Source of the DNA: Paenibacillus tundrae | GTDB lineage: Bacteria; Bacillota; Bacilli; Paenibacillales; Paenibacillaceae | Reading direction: 5' to 3' | Assembly: GCF_036884255.1 (NCBI RefSeq) | Contig: NZ_CP145605.1 | Coordinates: 1,860,001 to 1,924,000 of the forward strand | Length of the DNA stretch: 64,000 bases | In this document: positions 1 to 9,012 of the stretch, one piece after another | Layout: each line of letters opens with the position of its first letter | Numbering within the stretch: position 1 is the stretch's first letter | The notes under the pieces: generated by a model | Told to the model about the DNA's origin: nothing | Seen by the model: only the letters and a program-made list of their open reading frames with translations | Databases searched by the model: none | Position numbers and translations under genes: made by a program

Positions 1-2294
1 AACGGACTGCTCTATTGGAACGTCTAGTAGAGGTGGAGCAATTCGAGGATTTCCTGCATAAAACCTTTGTGGGACAAAAACGCTTTTCTATTGAAGGAAA
101 CGATGTGCTTGTGCCAATGCTGGATGAAGCCGTGCGGATTATGTCGCATTCGGGCTCAAGCCATATCCTGATGGGGATGGCTCACCGGGGACGCTTGAAC
201 GTACTGGCACATGTACTGGGTAAACCATATAGCAAAATCTTCTCTGAATTCCATCATGCCCCGAACAAGGATTTGGTTCCATCTGAGGGTTCTACAGGAA
301 TCAATTATGGATGGACGGGGGATGTAAAATATCACCTAGGTGCTAATCGCTTTGTAAAAGAAGGTGAAACGGTACAGGCTCGCTTGACATTAGCCAATAA
401 CCCAAGTCATCTAGAGTACGTAAACCCTGTTGTACAGGGATTCGCTCGTGCTGCACAGGATGATCGCCGTGAACCGGGTTACCCGAAACAGGACGTTTCC
501 AAAGCAGCAACGATTCTTATGCATGGTGACGCAGCATTCCCTGGTGAAGGAATTGTAGCCGAAACGCTGAATTTCAAAGCTCTGCCTGGTTACCAGAATG
601 GCGGAACGATTCATATTATTGTAAACAATCGCTTGGGCTTCACAACCGATAGTAGTGACTCACGCTCAACGCATTATGCGAGTGACCTTGCGAAGGGGTA
701 TGAGATTCCGATTATACACGTTAATGCGGATAATCCGGATGCTTGTATCGCAGCAATTCGGATGGCCGCAGAGTACCGGAATCGGTTTAAAAAAGATTTC
801 TTGATTGACCTCATCGGGTATCGTCGTTACGGTCATAACGAAACGGATGATCCAGAAACAACACAACCGAAAGTGTATGACAAAGTTAAGAATCATCCGA
901 CAGTGAGTCATCTGTATCAAGATCAGTTGAAACAGGAATCTATTATTGACGAAGCGGCTATTAATAGCATTCGTGAGGCTGTGACGAACCGGCTAAAAGA
1001 AGCCTATGAGCATATGAAGAAAAATGAAGTACATGAATACTATCAACGGAAGACAGATGAGCCTGAAGCAGTGAAAGTGATTCCAACTGCGGTACCGCTT
1101 GAGAATCTACGGAGTATCAACGCAGATCTATTGAAATGGCCGGAGAATTTCAATGTGTATCCGAAGTTGCAGCGGATTCTACAGCGCCGTAGCACGTCAC
1201 TGAATGAAGGCGAAAAAGTTGATTGGAGCCTTGCTGAGACACTTGCATTTGCAACTATTCTTGCAGATGGTAAGCCGATCCGGATCAGTGGTCAGGATGC
1301 AGAGCGTGCAACATTTGCTCACCGGAACCTGGTGTTGCATGATTCAGAGAATGGAAGCAAATTCTGCCCTCTGCATCATTTGCCACAGGCACGAGCTTCG
1401 TTTGCAATCTACAACAGCCCGTTGTCTGAAGAATCGGTGGTTGGATTCGAATATGGATACAACGTGTATTCGCCAGAGACTCTTGTCATCTGGGAAGCTC
1501 AGTTCGGTGATTTTGCTAACTGTGCACAGGTTATTTTTGACCAGTTCGTATCGGCAGGTCGCGCGAAGTGGTCGCAAAAATCAAGTCTGGTTATGCTGCT
1601 TCCACACGGTAATGAAGGTCAAGGGCCTGAGCACACAAGTGCACGTCTCGAACGTTTCCTACAGCTTGCTGCAGAAGACAATATGACCGTTGCTAACTTG
1701 ACAAGTGCTTCTCAATATTTCCATCTTCTTCGTCGTCAGGCTTCCCTGACTGAAACCGAAGATGCACGTCCACTTGTAATGATGTCACCGAAGAGTCTAA
1801 TTCGTAATCCACGTGTTGCTTCTCCGGCGATTCAGTTCAGTGAAGGCAAGTTTGAGCCAGTGCTGGAACAAGCTGGGCTTGGCATGAAGCCTGACCGTGT
1901 TGAACGGATCATCTTGTGCAGTGGTAAAATTGCAATTGATCTTGAGGATGCTTTTGAAAAAGAAGGCGGAGACTGGTCATGGCTTCACATTATCCGTGTT
2001 GAACAACTGTATCCATTCCCTGCAGAAGAGATCCAGCGTGTACTCGCACGTTTCAGCAAGTTGAAAGAGCTGGTATGGGTACAGGAAGAAAACAAAAACA
2101 TGGGTGCATGGACGTATATGGAACCACGTCTTCGTGAAATTGCACCTGAGGGTACAATCGTTAAGTATGAAGGCCGTCCGGAGCATGCAAGTCCTTCCAG
2201 CGGTTATCAGCTTGTGCATAGCATGGAGCAACAACAGATTATTACATCCGCGTTGAAACAAACGACGAAGAATAATATTCCACTTGGGAGGTAA
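1..2294 (+). CDS. odhA: 2-oxoglutarate dehydrogenase E1 component, 5' end cut by window edge
   Basis: Thiamine diphosphate-dependent E1 (also called SucA) of the 2-oxoglutarate dehydrogenase complex. It decarboxylates 2-oxoglutarate and passes the succinyl group to the lipoyl arm of E2 in the TCA cycle. The reading frame is open from base 3 (R-T-A-L-L-E-R-L), which is internal E1 sequence, so the gene begins before the window. About 763 residues are visible; full-length Firmicutes OdhA is about 940-950, so roughly 180 N-terminal residues are missing. The thiamine-diphosphate motif GDAAF lies near visible residue 171, with the partner N-N about 33 residues on. The C-terminal transketolase-like half contains [14 protein letters not shown] and RVEQLYPFP. 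The stop is followed after 5 bases by odhB, so the two are one operon. The TTG at base 15 is not a real start. Confidence 0.97.
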   Translation, partial: RTALLERLVEVEQFEDFLHKTFVGQKRFSIEGNDVLVPMLDEAVRIMSHSGSSHILMGMAHRGRLNVLAHVLGKPYSKIFSEFHHAPNKDLVPSEGSTGINYGWTGDVKYHLGANRFVKEGETVQARLTLANNPSHLEYVNPVVQGFARAAQDDRREPGYPKQDVSKAATILMHGDAAFPGEGIVAETLNFKALPGYQNGGTIHIIVNNRLGFTTDSSDSRSTHYASDLAKGYEIPIIHVNADNPDACIAAIRMAAEYRNRFKKDFLIDLIGYRRYGHNETDDPETTQPKVYDKVKNHPTVSHLYQDQLKQESIIDEAAINSIREAVTNRLKEAYEHMKKNEVHEYYQRKTDEPEAVKVIPTAVPLENLRSINADLLKWPENFNVYPKLQRILQRRSTSLNEGEKVDWSLAETLAFATILADGKPIRISGQDAERATFAHRNLVLHDSENGSKFCPLHHLPQARASFAIYNSPLSEESVVGFEYGYNVYSPETLVIWEAQFGDFANCAQVIFDQFVSAGRAKWSQKSSLVMLLPHGNEGQGPEHTSARLERFLQLAAEDNMTVANLTSASQYFHLLRRQASLTETEDARPLVMMSPKSLIRNPRVASPAIQFSEGKFEPVLEQAGLGMKPDRVERIILCSGKIAIDLEDAFEKEGGDWSWLHIIRVEQLYPFPAEEIQRVLARFSKLKELVWVQEENKNMGAWTYMEPRLREIAPEGTIVKYEGRPEHASPSSGYQLVHSMEQQQIITSALKQTTKNNIPLGR

Positions 2295-2299
2295 CAACT

Positions 2300-3574
2300 G
2301 TGAGCGAAATTAAAGTACCTGCAATGGGTGAGTCGATAACCGAAGGAACGGTATCCAAATGGCTTGTCAAAGAAGGAGATACGGTTAACCAAGGTGATGT
2401 CCTTCTAGAACTGGAAACGGATAAAGTTAATATTGAGATCAGTGCTGAAGAAAGTGGCGTATTGGAGAAAATTATCCGTCAAGAAGGGGATACCGTTGAA
2501 ATCGGTGAGACGATTGGTACCCTTTCCGCGGGTGCAGGGGGAGGAAGTAGCGCGGCTGCTTCCGAGCCGGCTGCATCGGAACAAAAACAAGCGGCTACAC
2601 CAGCGCCTGAAGCACCAACGCCGCCGCCAGCACCTGTTGCTGCAGGTTCTGAATCTTCTGATAATGGAAACAAGACAGCTTCCCCATCTGCGCGTAAACT
2701 AGCGCGTGAGCGGGGCATCGAGCTGGATCAGGTTCAAGGGAAGGATCCGATTGGACGTGTATATCAGGATGATGTGAAGGCTCATAATACACAGGCTACT
2801 ACTCCAGCAGCACCTTCTGCGAGTAAAGCCCCGGCGGCACCGAGTGCTCCAACCGGAGGCTCCACATATACTAAGCCAGTTGAACGTCAACGTATGTCTC
2901 GCCGTCGTGCGACTATTGCCAAGCGTCTGGTTGAAGCTCAACAAACAGCAGCAATGTTGACTACGTTTAATGAAGTTGATATGACTGCCATTATGGATGT
3001 TCGTAAACGTCGTAAGGACAAGTTCAAGGAGAAGCATGAGATCAATCTGGGCTTTATGTCCTTCTTCACTAAGGCTGTTGTGGGTGCACTGAAAAAGTTC
3101 CCAACCATTAACGCAGAGATTGATGGCGAAGATGTTGTACTTAAGAAATATTATGATATCGGTATCGCGGTATCTGCAAAAGAGGGTCTGGTTGTACCCG
3201 TCGTTCGTGATGCAGATCGTCTAGGCTTTGCTGAGATCGAGAGAAGTATTGCCGATCTGGCTTCAAAAGCTCGTTCCAACACGTTGGCTCTTTCGGATCT
3301 GCAAGGTGGAACATTCACGATTACCAATGGTGGAACATTCGGCTCGCTCTTGTCCACACCAATTCTGAATACACCTCAAGTGGGTATTCTCGGTATGCAC
3401 AAGATTCAACTTCGCCCTGTAGCTATTGATGCAGAGCGGATGGAGAATCGTCCAATGATGTATATCGCTCTGTCCTATGATCACCGTATCATTGATGGTA
3501 GTGAAGCAGTGCGTTTCCTCGTAACTGTAAAAGAACTGCTTGAAGATCCAGAATCCTTACTCATCGAAGGATAA
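2300..3574 (+). CDS. odhB: 2-oxoglutarate dehydrogenase E2, dihydrolipoyllysine succinyltransferase
   Basis: E2 core enzyme (SucB) of the 2-oxoglutarate dehydrogenase complex; it transfers succinyl from lipoate to CoA. 424 residues, the family's usual size. An N-terminal lipoyl domain carries the lipoylated lysine at about residue 42 in the motif ETDKVN. An Ala/Pro-rich linker follows (about 80-125), then a peripheral subunit-binding domain (about 126-160, [10 protein letters not shown]). The C-terminal catalytic acyltransferase domain has the HxxxDG motif in DHRIIDG near residue 395. The start is GTG at 2300, with GGAGGT overlapping the end of odhA, which points to translational coupling. 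No E3 (lpd) gene follows; a strong hairpin terminator lies 50 bases downstream. Confidence 0.97.
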   Translation: MSEIKVPAMGESITEGTVSKWLVKEGDTVNQGDVLLELETDKVNIEISAEESGVLEKIIRQEGDTVEIGETIGTLSAGAGGGSSAAASEPAASEQKQAATPAPEAPTPPPAPVAAGSESSDNGNKTASPSARKLARERGIELDQVQGKDPIGRVYQDDVKAHNTQATTPAAPSASKAPAAPSAPTGGSTYTKPVERQRMSRRRATIAKRLVEAQQTAAMLTTFNEVDMTAIMDVRKRRKDKFKEKHEINLGFMSFFTKAVVGALKKFPTINAEIDGEDVVLKKYYDIGIAVSAKEGLVVPVVRDADRLGFAEIERSIADLASKARSNTLALSDLQGGTFTITNGGTFGSLLSTPILNTPQVGILGMHKIQLRPVAIDAERMENRPMMYIALSYDHRIIDGSEAVRFLVTVKELLEDPESLLIEG

Positions 3575-3620
3575 GAAGGATTAAGGTATCATTTGATATA
3601 CTATTCATAAAAATAATCAC

Positions 3621-3682
3621 AAGAAGCCCCGGAATCGTAATGCAGCTCATGCTAGCATCTAGATTCCGGGGCTTCTTTTTTC
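3621..3682 (+). terminator. Rho-independent terminator of the odhAB operon
   Basis: A perfect 15-bp inverted repeat (3621-3635 with 3663-3677; arm AAGAAGCCCCGGAAT) is followed by a T run. A T-rich stretch also lies on the other side for the minus strand, so it probably serves the convergent alpha/beta hydrolase gene as well. Confidence 0.9.
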
Positions 3683-3698
3683 CTTGGGATGGAGCGAA

Positions 3699-4676
3699 TC
3701 ATACCGAATCAGCGATATCTGCATTGACAGTGGCGGGAGCTGTGCTAGATAGAACCAGATGGCGATCCAGCCAATCCAACACATCCAGAGCTACGTCTGC
3801 GCGATTCGTCTCATGCAGCATTTCATGACGACCGCCAGCATATAGACGGTACTCAATATGTTGAAGCTGAAGCTGACGATATTGAGTGACTAGGTTATGA
3901 ACGCCTTTGCCATGTAAACCAACAGGGTCTTGCTCACCTGAGAAGAGGTATACGGGCTTATCCTTTGGAATACGTTTCATGTTGTCTGGCAGATGTATTT
4001 CAATTAGCAGCTTGAAGAAGTCGCGGAAAAAACCTGCTGTACATATTGCTCCGCACAATGGATCATCAATGAATCGTTTAACTTCCTCGGGGTCACGAGA
4101 TAACCAATCAAAAGGGGTGCTCGCTGGGCGGAACGAACGATTGAATCCACCGAACACCAAAGCATTAAGCAGCATACTCGGGTGAGTTGCTCCTTGAATC
4201 CCACACTGAAGGAAGGCGAGCTTCTCACCAAAACGCAGAAGACCACGCTTGCCGTTCGTTCCAGACAATATAAAGGCGTGATAGCGTTCATGTCCCGCAT
4301 ACATTAGGTGCTGGACAAGGAAAGAGCCCATGCTGTGTCCCATTAGAAATAAGGGGATATCAGGATACTCCCTAGATGCCACTTCTCCCAGATTGATCAT
4401 ATCGCTGGCCATCCAGCGAAAGGCATCAACTCCGGCATTACCTAACAAATTCGGATCTTCGACCGATTTGCCATGACCGCGATGATCATTAGCATAGACC
4501 GCATAGCCATGGCGGGTAAGGCACTCTGCAAACTCTGCATACCTAGCTGCCGTTTCTCCCATTCCATGTGCAATCTGCACCACACCCCGGACTTCAGTTC
4601 CAGGATCAGGAAGCCAGCGGTACACATGAATACGGGTACCTTCATTGCCAACAAGGCCAAAGGTAGATTCCTGCAT
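3699..4676 (-). CDS. Alpha/beta hydrolase (lysophospholipase / monoacylglycerol lipase-like)
   Basis: Serine hydrolase of the alpha/beta fold, PldB/monoglyceride lipase type. The nucleophile elbow is GHSMGS (sequence LFLMGHSMGSFLV). The acid is probably the D in SGEQDPVG, and the base the H in GGRHEMLHE; DHRGHGKS near residue 75 is the usual oxyanion-side motif. No signal peptide, so cytoplasmic. I place the start at 4676 (M-Q-E-S-T-F): AAGGAGGA sits 10 bases upstream. The ATG at 4697 would add seven residues and has no Shine-Dalgarno. That gives 325 residues. It lies 80 bases downstream of manA on the same strand and is probably cotranscribed. The substrate cannot be told from sequence. Confidence 0.85.
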   Translation of the reverse strand: MQESTFGLVGNEGTRIHVYRWLPDPGTEVRGVVQIAHGMGETAARYAEFAECLTRHGYAVYANDHRGHGKSVEDPNLLGNAGVDAFRWMASDMINLGEVASREYPDIPLFLMGHSMGSFLVQHLMYAGHERYHAFILSGTNGKRGLLRFGEKLAFLQCGIQGATHPSMLLNALVFGGFNRSFRPASTPFDWLSRDPEEVKRFIDDPLCGAICTAGFFRDFFKLLIEIHLPDNMKRIPKDKPVYLFSGEQDPVGLHGKGVHNLVTQYRQLQLQHIEYRLYAGGRHEMLHETNRADVALDVLDWLDRHLVLSSTAPATVNADIADSV

Positions 4677-4757
4677 CTTGTGCCAATCCTCCTTCATTGG
4701 TCATTCAAGCCTATTCAAGATAAGACGAAGCTGTTCATCCCACACACATCAGAAAAG

Positions 4758-5735
4758 TTAAGGCAGGTAAGAGCGAAGAACAGTGGTATTCCCGTCTAAT
4801 GTATATGTACCCAGGTTGGCAGGCAATAGATAGCATTGACCTGCTTTTAATTCAATTTTTTCGGACGAGTCGTTGTCCCATGCTAAAGTACCGTTACCTT
4901 CACACACAACTAGAATTGTAAAACTCTCAGCGTTTGTAGCGAGCTGCCAAGGCTTAGATACGACTCCTTTTTCAACGACGAAATATGGGCATTCCGCCAG
5001 CTTCAGCCATTCACCTGAGATTGCGTTGTTCGTTTTCATCGTTGTGGCACCAGCGCCTTCATAGGCGGTGACATTAAGGGAGTCCTCTACATGCAACTCA
5101 CGAGGCTTACCATCCAGACCTGGGCGGTTATAGTCATAAATTCGGTAAGTTGTATCTGAATTTTGCTGAATTTCAGCAACAACAACACCTGCACACAATG
5201 CGTGAACAGTTCCGGCTGGGATGAAGAATGTATCTCCTGCTTCTACAGGCACTTGACGCAACGTGTCCATCACGGTTCCGTTTTCAAGCGCTTCCTTAAG
5301 TACGTTACGATCAACGCCTTCATTCAATCCATAAATGATATGTGCGCCTGGTTTTGCATCAAGTACATACCACATTTCCGTTTTACCGAGTTCACCGGGA
5401 GGAAGTGCCTCGTAATCATCCGTAGGGTGAACCTGTACAGAGAGATCATCATTACAGTCTAGAAGCTTGATAAGGAGAGGGAAGCGTCCTCCCTTTTCAG
5501 ATACACCTTTTGTTCCTAACCAAGACGTACCGAGCTGTTCACGCACTTCATCCAGACCTTTGCCAGCAAGCGCACCATTCAATACTTTTGTTGTTCCGTT
5601 AGGGTGGTCTGCAATCATCCAGCCTTCTCCGATATGACCTTCAGGTGGCGTGAGGCCAAAATTCTCAAGTGCACGGCCGCCCCAGACACGTTCTTTGAAT
5701 TCAGGTTGAAATTGCAGTGGATATGGATTAGTCAT
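4758..5735 (-). CDS. manA: Mannose-6-phosphate isomerase, class I
   Basis: Zinc-dependent cupin isomerase interconverting mannose 6-phosphate and fructose 6-phosphate, linking mannose use and GDP-mannose synthesis to glycolysis. 325 residues, close to the short Firmicutes ManA/Pmi type (about 315). It opens with the family motif KERVWGGRAL. The metal ligands are expected in VQVHPTDDYE (about 100-110), in the Glu region GKTEMWYVL, and in FIPAGTVHAL (about 170-180). The start at 5735 has AAAGGAGAG 7 bases upstream. It is the first gene of a two-gene minus-strand unit with the alpha/beta hydrolase. A gene symbol pmi would be equally valid. Confidence 0.95.
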   Translation of the reverse strand: MTNPYPLQFQPEFKERVWGGRALENFGLTPPEGHIGEGWMIADHPNGTTKVLNGALAGKGLDEVREQLGTSWLGTKGVSEKGGRFPLLIKLLDCNDDLSVQVHPTDDYEALPPGELGKTEMWYVLDAKPGAHIIYGLNEGVDRNVLKEALENGTVMDTLRQVPVEAGDTFFIPAGTVHALCAGVVVAEIQQNSDTTYRIYDYNRPGLDGKPRELHVEDSLNVTAYEGAGATTMKTNNAISGEWLKLAECPYFVVEKGVVSKPWQLATNAESFTILVVCEGNGTLAWDNDSSEKIELKAGQCYLLPANLGTYTLDGNTTVLRSYLP

Positions 5736-5990
5736 TGTAGTCTCTCCTTTAGTATATGAAATGGTGGAATGAATTAATCAACCTATAACCGGTTCAACAC
5801 CTACATGTATACGGTTGCAGATTATATAGTATAAGCGACCACTGCGAACAGATAACTTAATGGATCCCAAAAGGTTTGGTTGTGTACTGCATACCGTACT
5901 AATTGGAACTCGCACTTATATTGTTGAAATATGTTCAGCAGATGGTGCTTACAATATGTCTATCGTAACGTATTTGGACAAGTAAGGAAA

Positions 5991-6575
5991 TTACTTCTTC
6001 TCAATTCCGATCAAGAAGGGAGAGGTATCACGTTGTAATTGCCGGTAGAGCATGACTTGTGCTTCCGTGACAGGTAAAGCAGAAGCCCATTTCGTTACAG
6101 CCTCAGCTTCTTGGGAGCCACCTTCATGTCCAGGGTACAGCACAACGGTAATAATCCCCTTTGGACGCAGTAACGCTCGAGCAGCCTCTAATGCAGCAAG
6201 CGTACTATCGGTTGCCGTAATAATGGAAGCATCTGCACCTTCCGCAGGCAAGTATCCAAGGTTGAACATAACGGCTCCAACGGCACCTTGCCAGTCTTCC
6301 GGAACAGCTTCAACCATGCGGTCATGGCTTAGCTGTAATAGTGAAATAGAGCCGAGTTTGGCACCGTCCTCTTGTTTACGAATCCGAGCTTGGGCAAGAG
6401 TGAGAGCTTCACTCTGGATGTCGAAGCCGATGACTTGACCGCGTCTGCCCACCTGTTGTGCAAGGAATAACGTATCTGCGCCTGTCCCTACGGTTGCATC
6501 GATGGCGAGGTCTCCAGGTTGTACACGTGCTGTAATCCATTGATGCGCACAGCTTAGAACCGATAGAAAACCCAT
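5991..6575 (-). CDS. mnmM: Class I SAM-dependent methyltransferase, YtqB/MnmM-like tRNA methyltransferase
   Basis: 194-residue Rossmann methyltransferase. Motif I is AIDATVGTGADTLFLA (about residues 24-39), followed by the acidic end of strand 2 in VIGFDIQ. The family-typical NLGYLPAEG is near residue 108. YtqB (MnmM) of Bacillus subtilis methylates 5-aminomethyl-2-thiouridine-type modifications at wobble U34 of tRNA; the assignment rests on motif pattern and on the ytqA neighbour. The start at 6575 lies one base after the ytqA stop, and its GGAGGGG Shine-Dalgarno is inside the last codons of ytqA, so the two genes are translationally coupled. Confidence 0.8.
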   Translation of the reverse strand: MGFLSVLSCAHQWITARVQPGDLAIDATVGTGADTLFLAQQVGRRGQVIGFDIQSEALTLAQARIRKQEDGAKLGSISLLQLSHDRMVEAVPEDWQGAVGAVMFNLGYLPAEGADASIITATDSTLAALEAARALLRPKGIITVVLYPGHEGGSQEAEAVTKWASALPVTEAQVMLYRQLQRDTSPFLIGIEKK

Positions 6576-6576
6576 C

Positions 6577-7530
6577 TTATGCTCCCCTCCAGTACTTGCC
6601 TTGCCATGTATCGCGTTGTCTCAATTCACGGTCAATGGAGTTCAGCACTTCCCATTTATTCAGCGACCACATCGGGCCGATGAGCAGGTCTCGTGGTGCA
6701 TCCCCAGTGAGACGATGGACAATCATTTCTGGTGGTAGAAACTCAAGTGTATCTACAATGAGCTTAATGTACTCATCTTGTTCAAGGAAGCGGAGCAGCC
6801 CTGCTTCATATTGCTTCACCATCGGTGTTTTGCGCATGAGGTGCAGTAAATGGATCTTGATCCCCTGAACGTCCATATTCGCTACGGCACGACCGGTATC
6901 CAGCATCATCTCGTGTGTTTCTTGAGGCAAGCCATAGATGATATGAGTACAGACTCGAATGTTGTGTTTACGTAGCTTCGCCACGGCATCCTCATAACAC
7001 TTCGTATCATGTGCGCGATTAATAAGAGTAGATGTGGATTCATGAACTGTTTGCAGCCCCATTTCAATCCACAGATAGGTTCGTTCATTTAGCTCAGCCA
7101 AATACTCAATAACGTCATCTGGTAAGCAATCAGGTCTTGTCGCAATAGACAAACCCACAACACCAGGTTGTTTTAGAATCTCTTCGTAGTACTCTCGAAG
7201 TTCTTCAACGGGTGCATATGTATTGGTATACGCCTGAAAATAACCAATATAATGGGCAGTGGGCCACTTCAAATGCTGTTTATCACGAATGGTATTAAAT
7301 TGTGTAACCAAGTCGTGGCGACGACTGCCCGCAAAATCGCCAGATCCTCGGGCACTGCAAAATGTGCAGCCACCTTTGGCTATTGAGCCATCACGGTTCG
7401 GGCAAGTAAATCCCGCATCCAGCATGACTTTGAACACCTTGTTATCAAATTCATTTCTCATCTCATAATTCCAGGTATGGAATCGTTTATCTCCCCAGGA
7501 AAGAGGGCTGGGTAGGGCAGGTGCATTCAT
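6577..7530 (-). CDS. ytqA: Radical SAM protein, TIGR01212/YtqA family
   Basis: Radical SAM enzyme of the YtqA/YhcC family, whose substrate is not established. The iron-sulfur ligands are in CPNRDG and GGCTFC (pattern C-x11-C-x2-C). Conserved downstream pieces are YFQAYTNTYAP, SIATRPDCLPD and HIIYGLPQET. I place the start at 7530 (M-N-A-P-A-L-P), because GAAGGAG lies 11 bases upstream. The ATG at 7629 would add 33 residues of low-complexity, Cys- and Ser-rich sequence without a ribosome site. That gives 317 residues. It is followed directly by the methyltransferase. The order matches ytqA-ytqB of Bacillus, suggesting a joint role in tRNA modification (inference). Confidence 0.85.
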   Translation of the reverse strand: MNAPALPSPLSWGDKRFHTWNYEMRNEFDNKVFKVMLDAGFTCPNRDGSIAKGGCTFCSARGSGDFAGSRRHDLVTQFNTIRDKQHLKWPTAHYIGYFQAYTNTYAPVEELREYYEEILKQPGVVGLSIATRPDCLPDDVIEYLAELNERTYLWIEMGLQTVHESTSTLINRAHDTKCYEDAVAKLRKHNIRVCTHIIYGLPQETHEMMLDTGRAVANMDVQGIKIHLLHLMRKTPMVKQYEAGLLRFLEQDEYIKLIVDTLEFLPPEMIVHRLTGDAPRDLLIGPMWSLNKWEVLNSIDRELRQRDTWQGKYWRGA

Positions 7531-7835
7531 TTCTTCAGGAACTCCTTCGGTTGTTCGTTTATTAATGAAACGCATGCCGTAATGCATTCGTGAAGAAGAA
7601 CAAAAAAACGGCAAAATTTGCGTTCTCATGGACTTTTACCATTGTATCAAAAAACTCAAAAAAAGGGGAATGCAGATGCAAAAATAGGCCGGTAAATCAC
7701 GGTTTTCTTCTTGCTATAGTTAACACCTTGTGTTATATTTAAATCAACGTCAGACACATCTAATGGGCAGTATTCATCATAGCATTTGAATTAATGTTGA
7801 CGTCATGGATCATACTATACCGTGAGGTGATATGA

Positions 7836-8036
7836 ATGAATTCCCAAGTTAAAAACACTGATCTTCATCATGTTTCTGTAGAACTGACGGCTGAAGAGGC
7901 ACTGGCTTTGACAGGTGTTCGTTTTAATGGAAATCCGAAGGTGAAAGCGGCTGCAAAACAAAAAGTTCGCGATGCTTTTGAAAAGACATTTGATTTTTCG
8001 CACCAAGATAAGGTAGACTATGAACTATTAAAGTAG
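7836..8036 (+). CDS. Small hypothetical protein
   Basis: 66 residues, charged, no membrane segment, rich in Ala, Glu and Lys. The middle (ELTAEEALALTGVRFNG, then alternating Lys/Ala) looks helical. I do not recognise a family. The start at 7836 has GAGGTGA 5 bases upstream; the overlapping ATG at 7832 reads only six codons. A clear hairpin terminator follows 30 bases after the stop, so it is transcribed alone, just ahead of trmB. Presence of a good ribosome site and terminator makes it a real gene; its function is unknown. Confidence 0.75.
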   Translation: MNSQVKNTDLHHVSVELTAEEALALTGVRFNGNPKVKAAAKQKVRDAFEKTFDFSHQDKVDYELLK

Positions 8037-8066
8037 TTGGACCCCAATTCCAAATAAATCGAAGAG

Positions 8067-8115
8067 GGAATCTTTGAAAATTGCCACTAGTGGCAATTCC
8101 GAAGATTCCTTTTTC
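8067..8115 (+). terminator. Rho-independent terminator after the 66-residue protein
   Basis: Outer arms GGAATCTT (8067-8074) and AAGATTCC (8102-8109) enclose a 20-base palindrome (8079-8098, AATTGCCAC and its complement), followed by T5. Confidence 0.85.
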
Positions 8116-8187
8116 ATTGCTCTTTACAATTGGTCCGTTCTTCGGCAAAATGAAGCTGAGACAAGTATGGATAAACGGAGGAATAAA

Positions 8188-8937
8188 ATGCGTTTACGTG
8201 GTAGAAAAGGAATCCGAGAAAATCTGGAGGAGCAGGTCGATCTCGTAGTTCTGGAACCCAACCAGTACAAAGGGAAATGGTCTGAACTGTTTGGCAATGA
8301 CCATCCGATCTTTGTAGAATTCGGTATGGGCAAAGGGCAATTTATTAGCCAAATGAGCTATAAATATCCGGAGTTTAACTTTATCGGAATTGATATGTAC
8401 GATGAGCTCGTTCGTCGTGCTAGTGAAAAAGCTCGCAATGCGTGGAGCCAGGCAGAAGTGGAGACACCACCTAACCTGAAGCTAGCGCTCGCCAATATTG
8501 AACAAATTGAGGATGTATTCGAACCAGAGGAATTGGAACGTATCTATCTGAACTTCAGTGATCCTTGGCCAAAAGCGAAGCATGCACGTCGTCGTTTGAC
8601 ACATCCACGATTCTTGAAAAAATATAAAGAATTGCTTAACACTAAAGGACAAATTCACTTCAAGACAGATTCGGAGACGTTGTTTGAATTCTCACTCAAT
8701 GCCATTGCTGACTTCGGTCTGCAGATGACAAATATCTCTTTGAATTTGCACCGTGATGGATTGAATGAAGAACATGTGATGACTGAGTATGAGCAGAAGT
8801 TTATGGGCAAAGGTATGAATATTCACCGGGTTGAAGTCGTTGTTGGTGAAGAGGCTTTGCGTGAATATCAGCAAATGCGTTTGGACAAGTATAAAGTTCG
8901 TGAAGTTTCAGAAGAGACTGGCGAATCGCAGGAATAA
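8188..8937 (+). CDS. trmB: tRNA (guanosine(46)-N7)-methyltransferase
   Basis: SAM-dependent enzyme that makes 7-methylguanosine at position 46 of the tRNA variable loop. 249 residues from the ATG at 8188, which has CGGAGGA 7 bases upstream. An in-frame ATG at 8074 exists but lies inside the preceding terminator. The family opening MRLRGRKGIRENL is present. Motif I is VEFGMGKGQF (about 43-52), followed by the acidic IGIDMYDEL. The TrmB signature YLNFSDPWPKAKHARRRL is near residue 130. A terminator follows. Confidence 0.96.
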   Translation: MRLRGRKGIRENLEEQVDLVVLEPNQYKGKWSELFGNDHPIFVEFGMGKGQFISQMSYKYPEFNFIGIDMYDELVRRASEKARNAWSQAEVETPPNLKLALANIEQIEDVFEPEELERIYLNFSDPWPKAKHARRRLTHPRFLKKYKELLNTKGQIHFKTDSETLFEFSLNAIADFGLQMTNISLNLHRDGLNEEHVMTEYEQKFMGKGMNIHRVEVVVGEEALREYQQMRLDKYKVREVSEETGESQE

Positions 8938-8963
8938 TAGATCTGCATCTATCTACAAGTAGC

Positions 8964-9006
8964 AAAGCGACACAGAGAGCGTTAAAGCCTCAGGTGTCGC
9001 TTTTTT
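8964..9006 (+). terminator. Rho-independent terminator of trmB
   Basis: Perfect 10-bp inverted repeat (AAAGCGACAC, 8964-8973, with GTGTCGCTTT, 8994-9003) running into a T tract. Confidence 0.85.
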
Positions 9007-9012
9007 GCTTCT

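Noticed and set aside
1204..1686. 160-codon plus-strand frame inside odhA
   Set aside because: Out-of-frame shadow of odhA; composition is unlike a gene (Arg/His/Cys-rich) and no ribosome site.
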